Shown here: one piece after another, positions 1-8,517 of the stretch
How the letters are laid out: every line of letters starts with the position of its first letter
Numbering within the stretch: the stretch's first letter is position 1
Source: Psychrobacter sp. APC 3281
GTDB taxonomy: Bacteria > Pseudomonadota > Gammaproteobacteria > Pseudomonadales > Moraxellaceae
DNA length: 64,000 bases
Direction: 5' to 3'
NCBI RefSeq assembly: GCF_030407815.1
Contig: NZ_JASDCS010000007.1
Location: 215,733-279,732 of the forward strand
Translations under genes and position numbers: made by a program
Notes under the pieces: generated by a model
Database searches by the model: none
What the model was told of the DNA's origin: nothing
Seen by the model: only the letters and a program-made list of their open reading frames with translations

Positions 1-177
1 TATATCGCTGGTGTTACTGCTCCAGAAGGTAAGCGTATGGGCCATGCTGGCGCTATCATCTCTGGCGGTCAAGGTACTGCTGAAGAGAAGTTTAAAGCGT
101 TTGAGGATGCTGGTATCGCGTACACACGTGACCCGTCTAAACTTGGCGATAAGCTAAAAGAAGTTACTGGTTGGTAA
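1..177 (+). CDS. sucD: Succinyl-CoA synthetase alpha subunit, C-terminal end (partial)
   Basis: The reading frame is open from the first base and stops at TAA 175-177, giving 58 residues. They match the end of the ADP-forming succinyl-CoA ligase alpha chain: an [13 protein letters not shown] segment containing the loop with the phosphorylated active-site histidine (GHAGAII), followed by GGQGTAEEK and a terminal VTGW. The enzyme makes ATP or GTP from succinyl-CoA in the TCA cycle, as a complex with SucC. Only the tail is present, so the start and upstream operon lie outside. A strong terminator follows. Confidence 0.93.
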   Translation, partial: YIAGVTAPEGKRMGHAGAIISGGQGTAEEKFKAFEDAGIAYTRDPSKLGDKLKEVTGW

Positions 178-224
178 AATAGGCAAAAGCCCGCTAACTA
201 CCAAAACTCTATTGAATTACTGAT

Positions 225-254
225 AAGACACCCCTACAATGGGGTGTCTTTTTT
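225..254 (+). terminator. Rho-independent terminator after sucD
   Basis: A ten-base perfect stem (AAGACACCCC / GGGGTGTCTT) with a six-base loop is followed by a run of T. It ends the sucD transcript. The T-run abuts the first ATG of the galE frame at 255, which argues for using the later galE start at 270. Confidence 0.9.
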
Positions 255-269
255 ATGCCTGAAAATTTT

Positions 270-1328
270 ATGAAGAATAAAATACTAGTCACGGGTGGTG
301 CAGGCTATATTGGTACGCATACCTGTATAGCATTGCATGACGCAGGCTATGATATTGTTGTATACGATAACTTGTCTAACAGTAGTCGAGAAGCGATTAG
401 TCGTGTCTCTATACTGATCGATCAGCCGATTGAGTTTATTGAAGGGGATATCCGTGATACTGAGAAACTCAAACAAGTCTTTGCCGAACATGACTTTTTC
501 GGTGTTATTCATTTCGCTGGACTAAAAGCAGTTGGGGAGTCAGTAGCAAAGCCATTACTGTATTACAATAACAATGTCAGCGGTACCATTACCTTATTAG
601 AAGTTATGGCAGAATATAACGTGAAGAATTTAGTTTTTTCATCATCTGCCACTGTATATGGTGATCCTGAATACTTACCCATCGATGAGAGCTTTAAGCG
701 CTCTTGTACCAACCCTTATGGTCAGAGCAAGCTGACAGTTGAACATATCTTGGAAGATTTAGCTGTGTCTGATGGCAGTTGGAACCTGATTGCTCTCAGA
801 TATTTTAATCCAGTAGGCGCGCATACATCAGGACAGATTGGCGAAGACCCTAATGACATTCCTAACAATTTGATGCCTTATATTTCTCAAGTGGCCGTCG
901 GCAAACTTGATAAGCTCAGTATCTTTGGTAATGACTATCCTACTGTCGATGGAACAGGTGTCCGTGACTTTATTCATGTTACTGATTTGGCTCAAGGTCA
1001 TGTGGCTGCACTAAATTATCTAGATAAAAAAATCAGTCTAAATGAAGATAGCACGATGCAAAACTCAGTAGGTTTTTTACCTATTAACTTAGGTACTGGC
1101 AAAGGTACGTCTGTATTAGAATTGGTATCTGCATTTTCTGACGTATCTGGCCAGACTATTCCTTATCAGTTTATAGATCGTCGAGCAGGTGATATCGCGA
1201 GTTGTTATGCCCGTGCCGATAAAGCGAAAACGTTGTTAGGGTGGCAAGCTGAATTATCGATTGCTGATATGTGTCAAGATACATGGCGTTGGCAGAGTAT
1301 GAACCCGAATGGCTACGATGTCTCTTAA
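270..1328 (+). CDS. galE: UDP-glucose 4-epimerase
   Basis: Interconverts UDP-glucose and UDP-galactose in the cytoplasm, supplying galactose units for surface polysaccharide. The 352-residue protein is the normal GalE length. It opens with the NAD-binding motif TGGAGYIGTH, has the SSSATVYG serine region near residue 125 and the YGQSK (YxxxK) catalytic pair near 150, and carries the PVGAHTSGQIGEDP and GVRDFIHVTDLA family signatures. I chose ATG 270 over ATG 255, because 255 sits on the T-run of the sucD terminator and GalE proteins normally begin a few residues before the glycine-rich loop. Neither start has a good ribosome-binding site. It heads a cluster with galU and pgi. Confidence 0.93.
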   Translation: MKNKILVTGGAGYIGTHTCIALHDAGYDIVVYDNLSNSSREAISRVSILIDQPIEFIEGDIRDTEKLKQVFAEHDFFGVIHFAGLKAVGESVAKPLLYYNNNVSGTITLLEVMAEYNVKNLVFSSSATVYGDPEYLPIDESFKRSCTNPYGQSKLTVEHILEDLAVSDGSWNLIALRYFNPVGAHTSGQIGEDPNDIPNNLMPYISQVAVGKLDKLSIFGNDYPTVDGTGVRDFIHVTDLAQGHVAALNYLDKKISLNEDSTMQNSVGFLPINLGTGKGTSVLELVSAFSDVSGQTIPYQFIDRRAGDIASCYARADKAKTLLGWQAELSIADMCQDTWRWQSMNPNGYDVS

Positions 1329-1366
1329 ATCGTATGGCGTTACAACTGCCTAATAATGCGTTATGA

Positions 1367-1396
1367 TTGACTCATTTTCACCCACCTTCTTAATAT
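1367..1396 (+). promoter_or_regulatory. Possible sigma-70 promoter for galU-pgi
   Basis: TTGACT and TAATAT are separated by 18 bases and end about 12 bases before the galU start codon. The short leader leaves little room for a ribosome-binding site, so this is only a consensus match in the galE-galU gap. Confidence 0.35.
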
Positions 1397-1408
1397 AGCT
1401 AACATACT

Positions 1409-2293
1409 ATGAAAAAAATAACTCACGCCGTTATTCCTGTCGCAGGCTTTGGTACTCGTATGTTGCCATTGTCGAAATCTGTACCAAAAGAGTTGTTACC
1501 GCTTGGCAATCGTCCTGCCATCCATTACGTGGTCGAAGAGGCCATCGCTGCGGGTATCAAGCATATTGTCTTGGTCAGTCATGCGCAAAAGAGCGCGATT
1601 GAAAATTATTTTGATATCAATGCGGAATTGGACAATCAATTACGTCATAAAGGTAAAGATGAGCTAGCTGATAACTTAAATTGGTTGCCAGCGGATGTGA
1701 CGGTATCGATGATACGCCAAGGTAAGGCGTTAGGTTTGGGACATGCAGTACTGACAGCGCGACCAGTCATTGGTGAGCATGACTTTGCCGTATTGTTGCC
1801 TGATGTCGTGCTTGATCCATTTACCACTGATATGTCAGCTGATAATTTGGCCTTTATGCTAGATGCCTTTGCTACAGATGGTCACTCACAGATATTGGTC
1901 GATCAAGTAGCGGATGAAGACGTACATAAGTATGGTATCGCTCAACTAGATGAAAAGCTCAGTGTTACTAATGACATTGGTGAAGAAATAAATACTAATA
2001 CTAGCTTTAAAGTGGCTGGTTTTGTAGAAAAGCCCAATTTAGATGATGCTCCTTCAAATCTGGCTGTGGTAGGACGCTATGTATTTAGTAACCATATCTT
2101 TGATTACTTAGCCAATACTAAAGCATCTGTCGGTGGTGAGATTCAGCTGACAGATGCGATTGATGCGCTCATTAGTGAATATGGTGTCCATGTCACAACT
2201 ATGCGCGGCAATAGCTACGATGCAGGCGATATGCGCTCGTATATGCAGGCGTTCATCTACTTTGCCGAACAGCAATTAGCAGATGGTGAATAG
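1409..2293 (+). CDS. galU: UTP-glucose-1-phosphate uridylyltransferase
   Basis: Makes UDP-glucose from UTP and glucose-1-phosphate, the common precursor for galactose, glucuronate and glucan building blocks. The 294 residues match GalU length. The N-terminal nucleotide-binding segment contains AGFGTRMLPLSK and PKELLPL, followed by VEEAIAAGI and QGKALGLGHAV, and later VEKP and GEIQLTDAI. These are standard GalU signatures. It ends three bases before pgi, so the two are almost certainly co-transcribed, and its product is the substrate of the upstream GalE. Confidence 0.95.
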   Translation: MKKITHAVIPVAGFGTRMLPLSKSVPKELLPLGNRPAIHYVVEEAIAAGIKHIVLVSHAQKSAIENYFDINAELDNQLRHKGKDELADNLNWLPADVTVSMIRQGKALGLGHAVLTARPVIGEHDFAVLLPDVVLDPFTTDMSADNLAFMLDAFATDGHSQILVDQVADEDVHKYGIAQLDEKLSVTNDIGEEINTNTSFKVAGFVEKPNLDDAPSNLAVVGRYVFSNHIFDYLANTKASVGGEIQLTDAIDALISEYGVHVTTMRGNSYDAGDMRSYMQAFIYFAEQQLADGE

Positions 2294-2296
2294 CTG

Positions 2297-3976
2297 ATGA
2301 AAGAAATAAAGGGCGACAAGGCATATAGTAGTGCTCGACATTCTAAATACTGGCAGCAACTACAAACGCTTGCAAAGCATCCATGGTCGCTTGCACAGCT
2401 ATTCTCGCAAGATGATAAGCGTGCCAAGCATTTTAGCGTGCAGGCTGGTGCGCTGTATATGGATTTTAGTAAGCAACGTATTGATCAGACAGTATTGTCT
2501 AATTTGCTAAGTTTGGCCGATAGTTGTGAGCTGGATGCTCGTATTGATTCATTACTGCAAGGGGTGATGGTAAATACCAGCGAGCAGCGTGCTGCGTTGC
2601 ATACGGCGCTACGTTTGCCAGAGACAGCGATATTACAAGTCGATGGACAAAATATCGTCGCTGATGTACATCATAGTTTGGCACAAGTAGCACGCCTATC
2701 TGAGCGAGTTCGTAGTGGTACATGGCGTGGTTTTTCAGGTAAGGCTATCACAGATGTTGTCAATATCGGGGTTGGTGGTTCTGATCTTGGCCCACTCATG
2801 GCGACTACAGCGCTCGACGAATGGGCAGATACCAGTATTGAAGTGCATTTTGTCTCCAATATGGACGGTACGCAGCTTGATAATCTACTCAAGCATTTAA
2901 ATCCTGAGACCACGCTATTTATTATCTCTTCCAAATCCTTTGGTACGGTTGATACTTTATCAAATGCTAAGACAGCATTATCTTGGCTACTTGCAACAGC
3001 AAAGCTCCGTGCAGGTACAGAGGATAGTGTATTACGTCGACACTTTATCGGCATCTCAGCCAATAGTGAAAAAATGAGTGCTTGGGGAATTCATCCTGAG
3101 CATCAGTTGCAGCTTTGGGAATGGGTCGGCGGTCGCTTTTCTCTATGGTCGGCGATTGGCCTTGCCATTGCTATTCGTATCGGTATGAATGGCTTTAAGG
3201 CTTTATTAAGCGGTGCTCATAGTATGGATGAGCATTTTGCACAAGCTGACTTTGCCGATAATTTACCCGTACTGCTAGGCTTGCTAGCTGTTTGGAACAG
3301 TACTTTTCTACAAGTAAATGCGCATACCGTATTGCCTTATGATGGTCGATTGGGATATTTACCGAGTTATCTTACCCAGCTAGAAATGGAGAGTAATGGT
3401 AAGTCCGTTACTCGAAATGGGGATCATATTGACTATGATACGTGTCCAATTCTATGGGGTGAAATTGGCTCAAATGCACAGCATGCATTCTATCAGCTGC
3501 TACATCAAGGTACACAGCAGGTTTCCTGTGACTTTATCGCTTGCGTACGTCGCTATAGTGATGAAGCACAAAACTCTTCATTGCAACAACAGCACGAATT
3601 GTCTTTAGCAAATTGTTTGGCGCAAAGTCGAGTATTGGCATTTGGCAATGCTGCTGTGACAGATCTGGTCGATCCACAGACAGTTTCCGAAGCAGACAAA
3701 TATAAGTACTACCGTGGGAATCAACCGTCAACCACATTACTGATTGATGAGCTGACACCGCATAGCTTAGGCGCATTGATAGCGCTCTACGAGCATAAGG
3801 TCTATGTCATGGCCAGTATCTGGGATATCAATCCGTTTGATCAATGGGGCGTCGAGATGGGCAAGCAAATGGCAGACTCCGTACACCATGCCATGCAGCA
3901 TATCCAGCAAGATTCTCAAGGTCTATTCGATACGTCTACTGACCAATTACTACAGCGTATCAAACAGCTGTCTTAG
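2297..3976 (+). CDS. pgi: Glucose-6-phosphate isomerase
   Basis: Interconverts glucose-6-phosphate and fructose-6-phosphate. The protein is 559 residues, the usual length. Visible family signatures are VNIGVGGSDLGP, the sugar-phosphate-binding SSKSFGTVDTL, VGGRFSLWSAIG, and the active-site block MESNGKSVTRNG; the C-terminal block around WDINPFDQWGVEMGK is also intact. It begins three bases after galU. In Acinetobacter capsule loci gpi follows galU and ugd; here the ugd-like gene comes after pgi. Confidence 0.96.
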   Translation: MKEIKGDKAYSSARHSKYWQQLQTLAKHPWSLAQLFSQDDKRAKHFSVQAGALYMDFSKQRIDQTVLSNLLSLADSCELDARIDSLLQGVMVNTSEQRAALHTALRLPETAILQVDGQNIVADVHHSLAQVARLSERVRSGTWRGFSGKAITDVVNIGVGGSDLGPLMATTALDEWADTSIEVHFVSNMDGTQLDNLLKHLNPETTLFIISSKSFGTVDTLSNAKTALSWLLATAKLRAGTEDSVLRRHFIGISANSEKMSAWGIHPEHQLQLWEWVGGRFSLWSAIGLAIAIRIGMNGFKALLSGAHSMDEHFAQADFADNLPVLLGLLAVWNSTFLQVNAHTVLPYDGRLGYLPSYLTQLEMESNGKSVTRNGDHIDYDTCPILWGEIGSNAQHAFYQLLHQGTQQVSCDFIACVRRYSDEAQNSSLQQQHELSLANCLAQSRVLAFGNAAVTDLVDPQTVSEADKYKYYRGNQPSTTLLIDELTPHSLGALIALYEHKVYVMASIWDINPFDQWGVEMGKQMADSVHHAMQHIQQDSQGLFDTSTDQLLQRIKQLS

Positions 3977-4013
3977 CGATAGTGGTGTGTCAATAATATA
4001 GGAAAGCACGCTC

Positions 4014-5399
4014 ATGGAGACGGCTTTAGATGGTAGCCATATGAATAAATATAACAACAAATCTGAACCAAACCAATTAACTGATTCTACAGTTTGTGTA
4101 CTTATTGGTCACAGCATAGAGGCAATTACCAGCGCAGTGGTGCTGGCAAGTCTCGGTCAGTGTGTGCATCTTTACGCAGACAAAGCGCTACTGACGCAGC
4201 AGATACAACAGTATGGTTTTGAGCATCATCTGCAAGCGCTGTGGCAAATGTATGAGCAGCAGCAGGTCATTATCAGTAAGGAATTACCAGCTAGTGCTGA
4301 CATGCTAATAAGAGGCTATGAAGCAGCAGGTCATAATGAAACTGATGTTCAAAGTACGGTGACGCTTTACTGGTTGTTTTTAGACAGTATTAAGCCTGTA
4401 TGGACAGAAGAGAGTTGGATTACTGCTTTTAATCGAAGCCATCAGCAGGCGTTACCTGTAATTATGAGTGGCATTGAGCAATTAGGCCATGTAGCTGGTT
4501 TGGCTCAGCGTTTACAGCGTGCTTGGGTCTATTATGTGCCATTTGTATTCTTACAAGACGGCGATGCTTATAGCTCGATGTTGAATCCTTCATTATGGCT
4601 ACTGGGCGAAAAGACAGCAAGTAGCAGCCAGCAATTAGATGTGTTGAAGCCTTTGATGCAGCATGCATGCGCTACTCATCATGCTGATATCGCAACGATA
4701 GAGTTTGCTCGCAGTAGTATCATGGCAATGCTAGCGACTAGAGTGAGCTTTATGAATGAGATGTCACGTTTGGCTGATAGTCAAAATGTCGATATCAGTC
4801 AAGTCAGTCGCATTATGGGATTGGATGAGCGGGTAGGCAGCAGTTATTTAAAAGCAGGGTGGGGATTCGGTGGTAATACTTTGCCCACTGAGCTGGCTAA
4901 ATTGCAACAATCAAGCCTTACACACAGTTTGGATATGCCTTTATTACAATCTATTTTGCATATTAATGAAGATCAAAAAGAGCTGATATTCCGTAAATTT
5001 TGGCAATATTTTGATGGTTTTATCGATAATAAAACAGTCATGATTTGGGGCGGTAGTTATAAATCAGGCTCAGGACGTACTGCTGGCTCAGCTATCCATC
5101 CGTTATTAGCATTACTGTGGTCTTATAATATTCGCACACTGGTTTATAGTGACAAGGCACAGCACGAGCTTGCCGAGCTTTATCAGCAACAACCATTGCT
5201 TGAGCTGATTACTAGTCCCTATCAACAGCTTTGCGATACCCATGCTATTTTTATTGTTAGTTGGTCACCACGAGATCAATTGGATATTGGCAAAATCAAT
5301 CAACAAGCCATGCCAGTATTTGATGCGCAAAATGCACTGACACGCTCGCAAATTAATAGCTTAGTAGGTGACTATATGGGTATTGGTCGAACTAAATAG
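4014..5399 (+). CDS. Degenerate UDP-glucose/GDP-mannose dehydrogenase-family protein
   Basis: The 461-residue protein has the domain order of nucleotide-sugar dehydrogenases: a Rossmann-like N-terminus, a central helical domain (residues about 228-300) and a UDP-binding C-terminal domain (about 340-450). The central block IMGLDERVGSSYLKAGWGFGG aligns well to Ugd. However, the catalytic cysteine of the GGxCxPKD motif is Thr289, the following lysine is Thr292, the catalytic lysine position is Arg233, and the helix asparagine is Met237. The N-terminal NAD loop is also poor (IGHSIEA). It is probably not a UDP-glucose 6-dehydrogenase. The start has an AGGAAA Shine-Dalgarno about nine bases upstream; ATG 4041 is an alternative. 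It lies 37 bases after pgi. Confidence 0.8.
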   Translation: METALDGSHMNKYNNKSEPNQLTDSTVCVLIGHSIEAITSAVVLASLGQCVHLYADKALLTQQIQQYGFEHHLQALWQMYEQQQVIISKELPASADMLIRGYEAAGHNETDVQSTVTLYWLFLDSIKPVWTEESWITAFNRSHQQALPVIMSGIEQLGHVAGLAQRLQRAWVYYVPFVFLQDGDAYSSMLNPSLWLLGEKTASSSQQLDVLKPLMQHACATHHADIATIEFARSSIMAMLATRVSFMNEMSRLADSQNVDISQVSRIMGLDERVGSSYLKAGWGFGGNTLPTELAKLQQSSLTHSLDMPLLQSILHINEDQKELIFRKFWQYFDGFIDNKTVMIWGGSYKSGSGRTAGSAIHPLLALLWSYNIRTLVYSDKAQHELAELYQQQPLLELITSPYQQLCDTHAIFIVSWSPRDQLDIGKINQQAMPVFDAQNALTRSQINSLVGDYMGIGRTK

Positions 5400-5428
5400 T
5401 TTGATTTAAGGTTTTCTGTGTATAGAAA

Positions 5429-5463
5429 AAAGGCTCGCTAATCCTCATTAGCGAGCCTTTTTC
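5429..5463. terminator. Bidirectional rho-independent terminator
   Basis: A 14-base stem (AAAGGCTCGCTAAT and its complement) with a short loop has A-tracts on the left and T-tracts on the right. It sits between the convergent ugd-like gene and the phosphomannomutase gene and can serve both strands. Confidence 0.88.
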
Positions 5464-5500
5464 GACTGACAATTAGAATTATTTTACTGGGGTAATCACT

Positions 5501-6988
5501 TTATGCTGGTACGGCACCTTGAGTTGCTAGACACTGCTCTATCTCTTGGGTTTTAGCAGCTAGTAACGGTTGGTCGCCGCGACTTTCGATATTCAATCTG
5601 ATAAGTGGCTCGGTATTCGAGGCTCGCAAATTAAAGCGCCAGTCACCGAAATTCAGACTTAAACCATCAAGTGTTGATTTAATTGGTTGCTCGTTGCTGA
5701 ATTTAGCTTCAATTGCGCTAATAATCGTTGGTGCATCATGAGTTGTGAGACGAAAGTTTAATTCGCCTGAGCTAGGATAGGCGGAAATATAGCCTGTGAC
5801 CAATTCGGATAGTGTTTTACCGGTGATAGACAACAGCTCAATGGTCAATAACCATGGAATCATGCCACTATCGCAATAGAAGAAGTCGCGGAAATAGTGA
5901 TGGGCAGACATTTCACCGCCATATACAGCACCTGAGTTCCGCATGATTTGCTTGATAAATGAGTGCCCAGATTTACTAATGACAGCCTTACCGTTGTGTT
6001 CCTCTATTACTGCTTCGGTATTGTAAATTACTCGTGGATCATAGACGATTGACTCGCTTGGGTATTTATTTAAAAAGGCTTGAGCAAGCATACCGACGAT
6101 GTAGCTACCATCGATAAATTCGCCACGTTCATCGAATAGGAAGCAGCGATCGAAGTCACCGTCAAAAGCGATGCCAAGATCCGCGTTGTTTTCTAAAACG
6201 GCTTGCTGGGTAGCCACTCTATTGGCTTCAATCATTGGGTTGGGGATGCCGTTAGGAAAGCTACCATCTGGTGTATGATGCAATTTAATGACTTTAATCG
6301 GTGCATCTGCTTGTGCTAATTTATCAACTAATAAATCGACCACAGGACCTGCACTACCATTGCCTGAATTAACGACCAGTTTGAGAGGTTTTAGTTTATC
6401 AGTATCGATAAAAGTCACGACATGATCGATGTACGCGCTTTTATCCGTCAATAACTGCAATTTGCCCGTTTGGTTGTCCGTAGTGAATTGCCCAGATTCT
6501 GCCAGTGCTTGAATCTCTGCCAAACCATCATCAGCGCTGATTGGTTTTGAATGTTCTTTAACCAGTTTTAGGCCATTATAATTGATAGGGTTATGACTGG
6601 CAGTCACTTCGATACCACCTAACGCCTGATAGTGACTGGTAGCAAAATATACTTCTTCAGTACCACTCATGCCCAAATCAATCACATCAACGCCTGCATC
6701 AGCGATGCCTTTGATAGCGGCTTGTTTCAATTGCTCACTAGAGTGGCGAATATCACTACCGATAACGATAGCTAGTTTTAGAGTTGCTACATCATCGGCT
6801 TGGGTTTGAGCTGCTGCCTGATAACGCTGATATAAAATCTGTGCGAACGCGCGCCCGATACGGTAGGAAATCTCTTCATCGAGATTGACCCCAAGCTCAC
6901 CCCGAATGTCATAGGCTTTGAATGAGCTGATAGTAATAGGGTCGAATGTCGCAGCTGGTTGATAGTTGGTGGTCGCAGAAGTGGGCAT
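5501..6988 (-). CDS. algC: Phosphomannomutase/phosphoglucomutase (AlgC type)
   Basis: Moves phosphate between C1 and C6 of mannose or glucose, supplying glucose-1-phosphate to GalU. The 495-residue protein has the four alpha-phosphohexomutase domains: FKAYDIRGELG at the N-terminus, the phosphoserine loop TASHNP, the metal-binding DGDFDR, GGEMSAHHYF for sugar binding, and the C-terminal RASNTEP phosphate-binding loop. A longer frame reaches 7105, but the extra residues are unrelated to the family. The ATG at 6988 has GAGAGGA upstream. It converges with the galU cluster, as pgm does in Acinetobacter capsule loci. The symbol could equally be manB or pgm. Confidence 0.92.
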   Translation of the reverse strand: MPTSATTNYQPAATFDPITISSFKAYDIRGELGVNLDEEISYRIGRAFAQILYQRYQAAAQTQADDVATLKLAIVIGSDIRHSSEQLKQAAIKGIADAGVDVIDLGMSGTEEVYFATSHYQALGGIEVTASHNPINYNGLKLVKEHSKPISADDGLAEIQALAESGQFTTDNQTGKLQLLTDKSAYIDHVVTFIDTDKLKPLKLVVNSGNGSAGPVVDLLVDKLAQADAPIKVIKLHHTPDGSFPNGIPNPMIEANRVATQQAVLENNADLGIAFDGDFDRCFLFDERGEFIDGSYIVGMLAQAFLNKYPSESIVYDPRVIYNTEAVIEEHNGKAVISKSGHSFIKQIMRNSGAVYGGEMSAHHYFRDFFYCDSGMIPWLLTIELLSITGKTLSELVTGYISAYPSSGELNFRLTTHDAPTIISAIEAKFSNEQPIKSTLDGLSLNFGDWRFNLRASNTEPLIRLNIESRGDQPLLAAKTQEIEQCLATQGAVPA

Positions 6989-7126
6989 AATGATAAAATT
7001 CCTCTCGCATGAGCAGTGGTAAAATGAAGTCGTCAGTAGCACAATTATAAGCCAAGCTGTGTTCAATGATACACTAACTATTAGACGAATCAGCAAACAA
7101 CACATAAAACGATAAGAGCCATCCTT

Positions 7127-7993
7127 ATGAGTATTTCAGACAATAAAATTACCGTGCCCAAGCCCGTGCAAGGAACTCCAGACGCTACTGGCCAGCTTGA
7201 TGATTTGTTAGCGTTGATGGCACGACTAAGGGCAGACTGTCCGTGGGACAAAAAGCAAACCAACCATAGCCTTATTCCGTATGCCATTGAAGAGGCTTAC
7301 GAGCTAGGCGAAGCGGTACAAAGCGAAGATGATGAAGACATCAAAGGTGAGCTTGGCGATGTGCTGCTGCAAGTGGTGTTTCATTGTCAGATGTATGCGG
7401 AGCAAGGGCGCTTTGATATGAGCGATGTTATTACGACCTTACAAGAGAAGCTGGTTCGCCGTCATCCACATGTGTTTGAAGCCGAAACGCTCAAAGACGA
7501 TGCGGCAGTAAAAGTACGCTGGGACGAAATCAAGCTTGAGGAGCAGCAGGCAAGCGAAGCACGTGGTAAATCAAAGCGTCGCTTAGATCAAGTCAAAGCG
7601 GGTAGCGCATTGATGCAGGCGCAAGATGTACAAAAGCAAGCGTCAAAGTTAGGTTTTGATTGGGAAGGTATTGCAGGTGCCGTAGATAAGTTAGACGAAG
7701 AGATTGCTGAGCTAAAACATGAGCTGACAGATAAGTCTACAGCTGAGGTAAAAGCTAACATCAGAGAGGTCGAAAAAGAATTAGGCGACTGTATGTTTGC
7801 ACTCGTAAATGTTGCACGTAAACTAAACCTTGATGCAGAAGTGGCTACCTTAACCTGCGTGCACAAGTTTAAATCTCGCTTTGGTTATATTGAAACGCAA
7901 TTGGCTGCTACTGGCAAGCGTATTGAAGACAGCGATATAACAGAAATGGATGCACTGTGGGAAGCAGCGAAACAACATGAACGCTCATCGTAA
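7127..7993 (+). CDS. mazG: Nucleoside triphosphate pyrophosphohydrolase MazG
   Basis: Hydrolyses NTPs and dNTPs to monophosphates, acting in nucleotide-pool cleaning and alarmone control. The 288 residues hold two MazG domains. The first has CPWDKKQTNHSLIPYAIEE followed by the metal-binding EAYELGEA...ELGDVLLQVVFH (about residues 35-90). The second has the parallel KLDEEIAELKHEL...KELGDCMFALVNVARK (about 190-240). It is divergent from algC with a 138-base gap. Its 3' end overlaps the next gene by 17 bases, so the two are translated from one message. Confidence 0.94.
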   Translation: MSISDNKITVPKPVQGTPDATGQLDDLLALMARLRADCPWDKKQTNHSLIPYAIEEAYELGEAVQSEDDEDIKGELGDVLLQVVFHCQMYAEQGRFDMSDVITTLQEKLVRRHPHVFEAETLKDDAAVKVRWDEIKLEEQQASEARGKSKRRLDQVKAGSALMQAQDVQKQASKLGFDWEGIAGAVDKLDEEIAELKHELTDKSTAEVKANIREVEKELGDCMFALVNVARKLNLDAEVATLTCVHKFKSRFGYIETQLAATGKRIEDSDITEMDALWEAAKQHERSS

Positions 7994-8351
7994 ATTTTCA
8001 TTTGCCAGCTTACTGACGACCACCGCTTTTAGTCTCCTATTGTCTGTGGTCGCACTCAGTAATGCGAATGCAGATCCTTGTTTTGACGACCCTCAGCGTG
8101 CCTATGAGTATTTAATCGCAAGAGAAAAAGCTATCACACAAGCGCGTGAGCAAAAAGTCATCAATATCAATCGAGCTAATGAAGGCGAGTTGGTTTCGTT
8201 AGACGGTATCGGCAGTAGTAAAGCGCAGGCGATAATTTTATATCGTGATATGTTTGGCGATTTTAAGACAGTGGGCGAGTTAGCAAAGGTGAAAGGTATC
8301 GGTGCAAAAACTGTCGAGAAAAACCAAAGACGTTTAAGCGTGCGCGATTAA
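7977..8351 (+). CDS. Secreted ComEA-like helix-hairpin-helix protein
   Basis: A 124-residue protein with a Sec signal peptide (hydrophobic FASLLTTTAFSLLLSVVALS, cleavage likely after SNANA) and a C-terminal helix-hairpin-helix pair containing ININRANEGELVSLDGIGSS and VKGIGAKTVEKN. This is the ComEA/YbaV architecture, a periplasmic DNA-binding module used in natural transformation. Psychrobacter relatives are often competent, so a DNA-uptake role is plausible but inferred. ATG 7977 gives a proper signal peptide, unlike the earlier start at 7950. It overlaps mazG by 17 bases. The linker before the HhH has a single predicted helical segment. Confidence 0.8.
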   Translation: MNAHRKFSFASLLTTTAFSLLLSVVALSNANADPCFDDPQRAYEYLIAREKAITQAREQKVININRANEGELVSLDGIGSSKAQAIILYRDMFGDFKTVGELAKVKGIGAKTVEKNQRRLSVRD

Positions 8352-8517
8352 TGACGGTGTTTTGCATTAATTAACCCCAATATTGACAAAATAGCATGTA
8401 AGTAAATGTCATAACACCCCCAGTAGGTCCAAAATTTGTTAAACTAGCGGGTACATCCGCCTGATAAACGCTGTGTTATTCAGGGGTAGTTAAAGAATAC
8501 CGGCGAGGAGTAGATGC

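Noticed and set aside
2671..3063. 130-codon frame antisense to pgi
   Set aside because: Shadow of a highly conserved gene; no start signal.
6989..7105. N-terminal extension of 39 residues on the phosphomannomutase frame
   Set aside because: The extra residues are hydrophobic and cysteine-rich, unlike the family; the ATG at 6988 has a good ribosome-binding site.
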